64,000 nt of DNA from Limnoperna fortunei (lineage: Eukaryota; Mollusca; Bivalvia; Mytilida; Modiolidae). Each line of letters starts with the position of its first letter. Position 1 is the stretch's first letter. The notes under the pieces were generated by a model. That model ran no database searches. It saw only the letters and a program-made list of their open reading frames with translations, and was not told the DNA's origin. The position numbers and the translations under genes were made by a program. The stretch is from NCBI GenBank assembly GCA_944474755.1, contig OX104112.1, positions 57,517,176-57,581,175 on the forward strand. Reading direction: 5' to 3'. Shown one piece after another: positions 1 through 64,000 of this stretch.

Positions 1-1688
1 AATCATGCAGATTGGTTTATAATTACTGTTCCTGGTATCTTTAGTCATAACTGCAAACAGTTTTATATTAGAGCTGGCTTGTTTTATACCAATACACAGA
101 TTCTGGTACAATATAAAAAAAACCCTTAGACCACATGTTAGATTTGGTAAGTCGCAGAACTTTGTTCAATAATATGAAAGATAATTGTATGCCGCAAATA
201 ACCCAAATTACTGTATATTTACGATCTCCAGAATTGTGGGCTGTTTTTTTGTTTAAATAGAGGTGTCTAGAAAAGAATAAGTCGGAGGAATACATTTGGA
301 ATGAAGCGTGACCCTGCAGCAACGTTAAAAATGGCTTTACACAACGCGAAATACTACCGAAGGGGAATGATGACGCATTGCATCAAAACTAGGAAATTTT
401 GTTTTTATGAAATTAAATATTGACCAGAGCCTTGGTGAATAGAAAATCATGGGTTTTCTTGCACCTTTAGACCCATCCATTATCGGCATTCAACCAAACC
501 TTCGCTACCGACCCTTGTCATTAGATTAGCATACAAATCAGGGTAAACAAAAAACCAAGGCAATGCACATTTTTAGAGTTTAGTATATCTGATTAAGTTC
601 TTATCAAGTCATTAAGTCAGAACAAACGAGAATGAAAGTGAAAGCAAAATCTGATGTCTGCTATTCAGTTTCTAATTAATTCCACCAAGATTTGAATTTG
701 TCAGTTTTCTGGTCAGTCTTGTAGATTCCATCTTGTCATTCATGACTAATTAACAGACAAGAAACATTTTCATTAAAAACATAGATGTTTAAAAGCAAGG
801 TTTTTACTTTATTCATATTTAAGACTTTTCCCAATTTTGTAGTTTACGTCATAATTTTCCCAATTAACAGGGGTCCAGGCCCCATTTGAAAAAAAGTAGG
901 AAAATCCCTGGCAGCATCTGGATGGCACTCCTTTCTGTTAATCAAATGTGATAATTAAATTAACCCACAAAACCGTAGTTTCAAGTTCACACCTACATTT
1001 ACATTAAGACAGTATAAGAATTAGTAAACCTTAAAACAGAAGAAAACACCAAGGTGTGTCCATTGAAAAATAAGATCTACAGATATTGATTTTGGATTCT
1101 TCTTTCTCGTATTAGTACATCTTGATAACTATTTGGACACTTGCATGGATCATTTACTCTTCCTGAAACATTTTTGACCAATGGATCTATCCAATATGAT
1201 TATTGCTGGACTAGAAGTGTGATTTTTGCACATAATCTAAACATCCGGTATATTATTTTAAAGTTGTGTAGACCAGTAATAGTTATTTTGCAAGTGCCTG
1301 AGTTATCAGAAATATTCGTCTGAATTTGCTTGCAAAAAAATTAATCTGTTACATAAGCAGGACAATTTCCCCGAAACATATATTTATCTCCTTTGACTTA
1401 AGTAACTGCATTATTATAGCCGTTCTCAAATAAAAACAATTATAGAAAGTAAACTGAATGACAGAAACTATTGAAAATTGAAATCTGCATTTGTTGACAA
1501 GATTTTTCTGTTGTAAAGCGAGGTAATTGTTACTTCATCAGGTTTTATTTTGTTAAATATTTACAATATTTTGTCCAATATTTGAAACAACAAATACATA
1601 TATATTGATTCACTGCAATTCAGAATTACTTGGTTGTTAAAGAAGAGGGACTTTATGTTTACTTTAAAACAATACATTTATGTTTCAG
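1..1688. other. upstream or 5'UTR-intron sequence, no gene seen
   Basis: AT-rich, no convincing ORF, tRNA or repeat end. It ends in a usable acceptor, so it is probably intron of the same gene. A promoter could not be identified. Confidence 0.6.
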
Positions 1689-1809
1689 GTGCCGTTGGCA
1701 GAACAACTGCACCATTGTACAAGCTTCAAGATGGATAAACTCTAGAAATTAAGACTCAGCTATATTGACAGCTGCAGCAGCCATTGTTGCTGTATGAAAA
1801 GGGGATATT
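1689..1809 (+). other. 5'UTR part of the first coding exon
   Basis: An acceptor (tttcag, AG at 1687-1688) precedes this stretch, so at least one upstream non-coding exon must exist, before or within 1-1688. The leader carries a short uORF and ends at the ATG at 1810. Confidence 0.65.
1731..1745 (+). promoter_or_regulatory. five-codon upstream ORF in the 5'UTR
   Basis: ATG GAT AAA CTC TAG lies 64 nt before the main ATG, with A at -3 and G at +4. It could lower or buffer translation of the main ORF. This is inferred from position and context only. Confidence 0.4.
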
Positions 1810-57440
<55,631 letters not shown>

Positions 57441-58600
57441 CCAATAATATAAACATGTCTTTTTGTAGTTGTGATATCCAGTTGATCCATTATGAAGTCA
57501 TTCCCCGCCCCCTTTGACCACCATATCTTCAAGCATGTATATATATTAACACTAGGTTGAAGTTGCGTACATTGTGTATGTCTAGTTTATTTTGAAGCTT
57601 GTACAATCGTATTAATTTATTGTTTGCTAAGTACTTAAAGACTCGAAACTTTTTTTTTGTATATTTAATCTGTGTTTTGTGATCAACATATTAATGATGT
57701 TACTAAACCTGCCGGACTTTTTTCAGGTAATTTTTTTTTGTACATAATTTATTTGTTGTTGTTAATTTAAAGAAGTTCAAGGGTCAGTGGAACATGATGA
57801 TGTTACATTTGTACATTTTTAATGTTTGTGTATAAATTTGAACAAAATTTACATGAAATTGTTATCATGAATAATTTATTCCTGATATTTTTTCAGTTGT
57901 TTTATATTCCTGTTGATGCAGTCAAACTTCATAATGAAGCATTTCATAATCATTATCATATTTGTCATTGTCTAGTTCACAACCAGGTTGATCTCGAAAG
58001 AATCGTGTGTTAATTGTACCTGTTGATGGAACAGTAATTTTTGAATAATTAAGTTATTGCACAGATGTCGGTGGCGATGCTGACAGCAAAATATTGATTA
58101 CTAAATATCAGAATACCAAGGGTTTTTTTAAAACAATTTTGGTACAATGTGGAACTCATTGGTGCACTTCTTTTTTATTTATTTGATACTTAAATAATAT
58201 ATTTTCTATGAAAATATGTTAAATCATCACAATTTTATTATTGTGAAAGTTAAAATATTTCAGTATTCGCTGTAAATAAAATGCTATATTTTTCACATCA
58301 TATCCTGAACTTGCCAGATGTCTTTTGTTTCCTATGATCATGAAGTGCACTGATTGTTTTTATGGGTAGAATTAACACATGATTATATTGGTACTGTTTT
58401 GTGAATTCCATGTGTACAGGATTTGATGTCGGAAGTGATAATTCATTTGATATTTGAAAATAAATCAGATTCTCAGGGGCAATAAGTATTACAACTTAAT
58501 GTACTGCTTAGTTATTCCAACGTAGATACATGTATATTTATTAATGTGACAATGTAAATGGAAGTGGTTTGTAGCAATAAATGACGAATCTTTAGACGGA
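57441..58600 (+). other. 3'UTR (end not certain)
   Basis: AT-rich sequence without a long ORF follows the stop. AATAAA hexamers occur at 58275-58280, 58459-58464 and 58576-58581. The true cleavage site needs 3'-end reads, and a longer UTR is possible. Confidence 0.55.
58576..58581 (+). promoter_or_regulatory. candidate polyadenylation signal AATAAA
   Basis: Last of three canonical hexamers after the stop codon before repeat-rich intergenic DNA; the others are at 58275 and 58459. A T-rich stretch follows at about 58605-58620. AATAAA is common in AT-rich DNA, so this is only a candidate. Confidence 0.35.
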
Positions 58601-60290
58601 GCCAAATTTTTTTTCTTTTTCAGAACTTAGTAGCATCGCTTTTCCTGTCTATAAATTTCTGGCTGTGTTGCGATGATCTGTATCATTGGGAATAGAAATG
58701 ACTGAGAAGTTTACACTGTCATTTTCATTTTTTTGTTGTTGGTCATATCTCGTGATAGAGTGAGGGCTTTCAGAAGAAAAAAATACCTTTGAGATGGGGA
58801 ACTTCATTTTGGTTAAAGACTAACAAAATTTTAATTGTTTTTTTAAATAAATAACTATCGGTGAAACTACTAAAATACCCCATTACTAGAAAAGTCCTAG
58901 AAGAAACAAATTTGGATTGGTCAACAAAAATGCCCAATCTTGTATTTATTAGAAGAAATGAATTAACCTGGGATATGTGTGTCAATATCCTTCCAATTTA
59001 CAGATTTTATCATAAAATACTGACTTTTGTCAAATTTTATTTCTATTTATTTAAAAGCAATAGAATGACCCATACATGAATGCATTGTTTTAAACTGCAG
59101 ATTTTGTGTCACTCGTTGCTTTGATACTATTTTGTCTATTTTTCATATTTTACTGGATTTTTTAAATTAAACTAAAATTATTTTTAATGGCTAAAAAAGC
59201 ACTGCAGCAAAACAATTACTGCCATCAACATTGTAGAAAATATATATAAATGGCATAGAAAATATATCTGCCATCTATCCTAAAATTGTCCCTTCCTGTA
59301 AACTTGTGAATTTAAATTGACTTTCTAGGATTTTGGCAGTTCCTCCTTTAATTAATGGTGCAGGTTGTGTAGACACATTGTGTTCAGTTTCATAATTCAT
59401 AGCATGTTAGTCTGAGATAGCACTAACTACCAGTTAAAGGATATAGTTACCTATAGCATTGTTGCATCATCTTGTGACAAATGATTCCAGATCAAAGCAC
59501 TGCTTCTGTTGACCACTAACACAATGTCCTGTTTTATCTTAAATGTGGCCTTTGTGCTATATTATATTGTAGATAATTTATTTTTGGATGAAATTTGACA
59601 TCTGACATTTTCTCATTGATTGATGTGATGGGAATTTTCAATAAATTAATTGACATTTTCTGTAAGTTTTGTTGAGTTATTATTTCTGTCTTGTATACAT
59701 TGTTTTTTTTTACTTTTTCAAGACATGTATTGGCAGAAAAATTATGTTTAAATATTGTTTGGATCTTTATAAATTTCTGCATACAGGTGTTGAAAATCTT
59801 CTATTCAATGAAGTAGAGGAGATAAAACCGAACACAAACTTCATTTTTTCATCTAAAGATAGGTCAACAAAAAACTAATGAAAAACTAACAAACTGCTGG
59901 CTTGGCACAAGGCTACATACAATTTTTCATGGTTTTGCAATGTTGCTAAGTATTCCATTGGTCTGATTTTGAGAGTCATCATAAATTCTGGGAGACTTGC
60001 ATCTCTGTTTATTAATAACTTGCAGTAGATTGTTGTCTTGAGTTCTTAAGATAATTGTTTCATCATGGGTAGTTTCATATCCACTCTATAAAATGTGTAT
60101 TTGCTCCCTTTATTTTAAGACCTAGCATTTGACAACTTGAACCAAATGATGTGTCATTGCCAAAATTGTGCTGTGGTATTTGTTACTACAGTTACTGTGT
60201 TGTGTTGGCTCCATTTAAATGATTGCTAATTATGTTCTTGATCTGTCCGACACACATTTACTCTAATTTGCTAGCTCTATTGGACACAAC
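58601..60290. other. downstream intergenic (or distal 3'UTR) sequence, nothing recognisable
   Basis: AT-rich; the short frames at 58861, 59534 and 59669 have no family features. 62490-63633 is similar, apart from a C13-type homopolymer near 63327. Confidence 0.5.
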
Positions 60291-60291
60291 A

Positions 60292-60652
60292 ACAGCTGCC
60301 CAGCATGTCCCCAGGTGGTAGATAGGGATTTTCTCTTGTTGGGGGTGTCGGGTCGTAATACAACATGTACAGAAAGTCTGACCGCGAACCACAGTGGGTA
60401 ACGTTTTTGGAGAATGCTACGCTCCTTGCACAATAAATACATCCCTTTTGTAGATTTCTATCACCATGCGCTCATTTAGCCACTACGAAAGGTTCAATTT
60501 TTCGTCCTTACCCATTACCCATACTTGTCCATTGGCAGTCGAAATATTTGCCCTTTGGTCCATCTTTTTCGAATTCATTTAGTTCTAGTCCTGAATATAG
60601 CTGAATTTTGCTTGCTGGACATAAAGCAAACATCGCGAATCAATCCATTGGA
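60292..60652 (+). repeat. dispersed repeat B, near full length, intergenic
   Basis: GTCCCCAGGTGGTAGATAGG, CACAGTGGGTAACG, AGCCACTACGAAAGGTTC, GTCCTGAATATAGCTGAATT, TGCTGGACATAAAGCAAAC. Same order and strand as 46124-46443. Confidence 0.65.
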
Positions 60653-60659
60653 CACGTCT

Positions 60660-61760
60660 ACCGATGTTCTAGCCTTGTGTGCTAGCTGTATTGGACAGTT
60701 ACTTTGATGTTCTAGCTCAATTTGACAGTCATTCATGTGCTAGCTCCTCCGGGGAATCACTTGTGTGCTAGCTGTATTGGACAGTTACTTTGATGTTCTA
60801 GCTCAATTTGACAGTCATTCATGTGCTAGCTCCTCCGGGGAATCACTTGTGTGCTAGCTGTATCAGACCGTGACTGATTTGCTAGTAGTATCGGTCAGTT
60901 ACTAGCTCAAACTGACAGTTATTAATGTGCTTAACTCTTATAAATACTTCGATGTGCCAGCCCTATCTGAATGTTATATTGATGTGCTAGCAATATCGGA
61001 CTGTTTTTCATGCGCTCAGCTCTCGGGTCAAATACTTTGATGTGCTAGCTCAATCAGATAGAGCAGTATTTCGATGCATTTATTCTATCCAACGGACATG
61101 TATATTTTGATACTTTAATGTGTTACTTTAATCTAGCACAATTGGACATTTACTTTAATGTTCTGACTCAATCTGAAATTTACTTGAATATGATAGCTTA
61201 TTATTACATTTACTTTAATATGCTAGCTTATTATTACATTTACTTAAATGCTAGTTCAATTTGCCAGTTTCTGAGTAAGAAGGGTGGCTTCGACTCCAAA
61301 ACTAATTGCCAGGTTTCCCACCTAATGTCGGATTGTCGGCTACCTCCCCAACAAACACTGGCGTTAAACCATATTCAAACAAACGAATCTGTCTGCTACT
61401 TGCTTTGATGTGCTAGCTCTACTTGAGTGACTTAAATTTGCTATCTCACTGGAGAGATACCTTATGTGCTAACTTTATCTGAAAGTTGCTTTGATGTGCT
61501 AGCTCAGTCTGACACGTACCTTGTTGTGCTACCTATCTGACAGTTGTCTCGAATCCAGCTTCCGACTGAAGAGTGGTATTTTTGGCGGGTAGTAATTCAA
61601 ACAAGACATCTGAGTGGTCATCTGACACTTTGATGTGATTGCTTAATCTGACAGGTACCTTGATGTGCTAGTTCTATCTGACTGTCATCGACTTTGATGT
61701 GCTAATTGTGTCTGACAATCATGTACTTTGATGTTCTAGCTCAATCTGAAACATTATTTT
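60660..61760 (+). repeat. GCTAGC-rich degenerate minisatellite, intergenic
   Basis: Units of about 30-40 bp like TTGATGTGCTAGCTC(T/A)AT followed by CTGACAGTTACT recur with drift across more than 1 kb. An 86 bp higher-order unit is exactly duplicated (60681 and 60767). A SINE fragment lies at 61289-61384. Confidence 0.75.
61289..61384 (+). mobile_element. diverged SINE fragment inside the GCTAGC minisatellite
   Basis: CGACTCCAAAACTAATTGCC, then GTCGGCTACCTCCCCAACAA, CACTGGCGTTAAACCAT and a CAAAC tail; a weak but colinear match to the SINE body. Confidence 0.55.
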
Positions 61761-61870
61761 TCTGTCAGTCTTTCTCGACAGCCATTAAATAATGATATGT
61801 CTACGTGCTTATTTTTCAGATATTGTCAACTTAATGCTACCATTAGGAGCACGATGCGTTACGCGTATTT

Positions 61871-62131
61871 ATAGCCCCCGCAAACTTGTTTGGGGTGTAT
61901 ATAGGAATCACCCTGCCCGTCCGTTCGTCTGTCCACATCCCTTGTAAGCTCTTCTCTTCCTAAACCGCCTGACAGATTTTGATGAAACTTAACATGAAGG
62001 AAGTACATCATATGTAGATGTGCATGAAGAATTTTCGCCGCTGTCGGATATTATTCAGCGGAGATAATTGGACTTGAAAGCGAAGCGGGGGTATCCCTTT
62101 GTGAGCGTGTTCACAGTCCACACTTGTTTAG
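61871..62131 (+). mobile_element. short Helentron-like element without satellite core, intergenic
   Basis: ATAGCCCCCGC and GCGGGGGTATC near the ends, hairpin GTGAGCGTGTTCAC (62101-62114), end TTTAG before T. A 261-bp relative of the elements at 26474 and 39140 with no amplified core. Confidence 0.6.
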
Positions 62132-62218
62132 TTGTATGTTGTAAGGTATGGATGTAACGCATTCTACACGTTGTCCATGATTCCAAAAGTTGGTTGACAG
62201 CCACATGTGTTAATGTGA

Positions 62219-62489
62219 TCCCGGAAGCGCGGTGGCCGAGTGGTAAGGTAGCTCCTCTCCTACCGTATTGATCACGTGGTCTATCAACACAGGGTTCGAG
62301 TCTCACTTCCGGCAGGGTGTACTCGACCTCAGTCTTCATTTACAAGGATTGCTAGTTTTTCTAACAAAGCTCGGGGGTTTTCTCCGGGTACTCCGGCTTC
62401 CTCCCCCAATACAAACTTGACGGCGGCATGATATAGCTGTAAAATTGCTGAAAGAGGCGTTAAAATTTAGCATCATTCAAAACAACAAA
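62219..62489 (+). mobile_element. full-length tRNA-derived SINE, intergenic
   Basis: tRNA-like head with A box TGGCCGAGTGGT (62233-62244) and B box GGTTCGAGTCTC (62293-62304), then TGTACTCGACC, CTCCGGCTTCCTCCCCCAAT and GATATAGCTGTAAAATTGCT. The A and B boxes give a Pol III promoter; not a tRNA gene. Confidence 0.88.
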
Positions 62490-63633
62490 TTAAAATTATT
62501 TTGATCCCATTCCCTCCCATCAACATGACGAGTTTCGCTATAAGTTAAACATTTCGTTCATACTAACAGTTCAATCATACCTAACAAATACAGATTTTAT
62601 ATCTTTATTTTTGTTTTTTTTTTCATTATTGCACATGTTACAACACAATTGTAATTAAAAAGCTAACCTAACTTTTTGACGAAATGATGCGTTAACTGGG
62701 GACATGGGACACATGCTGGATATAATGGAAAGAAAGCAAAAAATCTCAAATCTCTATTTTAAAACAATATATAACATATCACAAGCAATACAATTCCAAA
62801 CAGACAGTGATAAAATAGAAAAAGACTTGATACAAAATACCGAACACCAAAGAAACTGTCAAAATAGACAATCCACAAGTCAAAGTCCAAGAAACTGGCA
62901 AACTTTAGAATAAAAAAAACAAATATATAGCAACTACATCAATGGTCATGACTTGGTATATAAGCATTTAAAGTGAATTATAAATTGTTCAAAAGATTTG
63001 TACGTCTGCCGAGTCTGCACTTTAATGTATTCTGAACTAGTATTCATGTTGTTTTTTCGTTTGAAATTCGAGCCCGGTTATAGTTGACACTGTAAAGGAC
63101 AAAAATATATTTTCAGTCGTATTTACATGTACTTGGCTAAAATATAATTTTAATACAAAAACAATCTAAATTTAAATTCCATCGGCTTATTTGTGTCATC
63201 CTTTTCTTTATTTTCACCTTTCACGAAAGTTTATTATTAAACACACAAATAACAAGTAAACAACTCATATTTAATATACTACAATTTCATTACAGAAATA
63301 TCACTATATCACTTAATTTAACAGCCCCCCCCCCCCAGGGCCTCGTTCTTCATTCTCGAAAAGAGTTTGGGATTCCAATATCGTCACACAAATGACTCGG
63401 GATTAATTTTACCGTCGTAATATCTCGCCTTACGTTACCAGGAACTTTAAATATCCTTTAAGTGACAGGACGGGTGCCAAATTTGGAGGAACTAGCACCC
63501 GAGTTATCCCCCCGTTTCAGTGGGATTTTTGTTGCTCATAATAATTTAGTTATGTATTTATTGTGTGTTTTTGAGATTTTCATTCATGTGTTTGTTTTCC
63601 ATATTGGTTAACTAACGCATCTTAATATATCCT

Positions 63634-63903
63634 TGGGGCCTCGGTGGCCGAGTGTTCCGTCAAGGTAGTTCGTCTACTATTGATCAGGTGGTCTGTCAAC
63701 ATTGAGATTGCGGGTTCGATTCTCACTGCAGGCAGGGTATACTCGACTCCAATTTTAATTGACAAGGATTGCCAGTTTTCCTACCGCAGGTCGGGGGTTT
63801 TCTCCGGGTACTCCGGCTTCCTCTCCCAATAAAAACTGGACGCCATGATATAGCTGAAAAATTGCTGAAATTGGCGTTAAACACCATCAAACAAACAAAC
63901 AAA
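63634..63903 (+). mobile_element. full-length tRNA-derived SINE, intergenic
   Basis: Head GGGGCCTCGGTGGCCGAG, B box GGTTCGATTCTC at 63713, conserved body and (AAAC)n tail. Together with the copy at 62219 it defines the consensus for the truncated copies in the introns. Confidence 0.9.
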
Positions 63904-64000
63904 CTTTATATATTTTTATTTTATTGTAGCATTTATAATGTAAAAATGTAAATGTTTATAGAAATGTAAAGGTAGACACATAGCACAATTCAACTCAATT

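Noticed and set aside
62219..62305. tRNA gene-like head with A and B boxes (also at 63634 and, reversed, near 50640)
   Set aside because: The cloverleaf is broken and each is fused to the same SINE body; these are SINE heads, not tRNA genes.
62704..62913. 69-residue Gln/Asn/Lys-rich frame
   Set aside because: Short, AT-driven composition, no splice context or family similarity.

Overview
The window is animal nuclear DNA: AT-rich, with small exons separated by GT-AG introns full of old repeats. It is filled by one plus-strand gene, the single invertebrate co-orthologue of vertebrate CHD6/7/8/9 (Drosophila kismet), a subfamily III chromodomain-helicase-DNA-binding chromatin remodeller. The repeat set (tRNA-derived SINEs with a conserved 3' body, pearl/Helentron-like elements with satellite cores) suggests a bivalve mollusc; the species cannot be named from sequence alone.

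Layout. 1-1688 is non-coding upstream or 5'UTR-intron sequence. 1689-1809 is the end of the 5'UTR with a 5-codon uORF, and the start ATG is at 1810. Forty coding exons were joined by eye; every exon-exon phase closes without a stop, giving about 3207 residues and a TGA at 57438-57440. Domain order is: acidic N-terminus and a 672-residue Gln/Asn-rich exon, Lys-rich linker, two chromodomains (exons 6-8), SNF2 ATPase with DEMGLGKT and DEAH motifs (exons 9-15), SANT/SLIDE-like DNA-binding region (exons 18-24), a second conserved SANT-like block (exons 26-28), a Glu/Lys-rich linker (exon 30), two BRK domains (exons 37 and 38-39) and a C-terminal exon with two PxDLS motifs. The 3'UTR runs past 57440, with AATAAA signals up to 58576. 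From about 58.6 to 64 kb there is intergenic repeat-rich DNA.

The main non-coding find is that the gene looks like a snoRNA host. Intron 26 carries a box C/D candidate whose guide matches U6 snRNA around A53 with exact D-box spacing; human CHD8 hosts the U6-A53 guides SNORD8 and SNORD9, so this appears to be a deeply conserved host-guest pair. Eight further short sequences in introns 21, 22, 33 and 39 share C, C' and D boxes, and most have terminal stems whose arms change together. They form an amplified C/D snoRNA family with no clear target.

Mobile elements crowd several splice sites: a Helentron-like element starts at intron position +6 after exon 36, an antisense SINE sits about 15 nt after the GC donor of exon 16, and the acceptors of exons 12 and 25 lie at the end of tandem arrays of 64 bp and 42 bp units. 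All exon calls come from reading splice signals, phase and family similarity; no alignment or RNA evidence was available.
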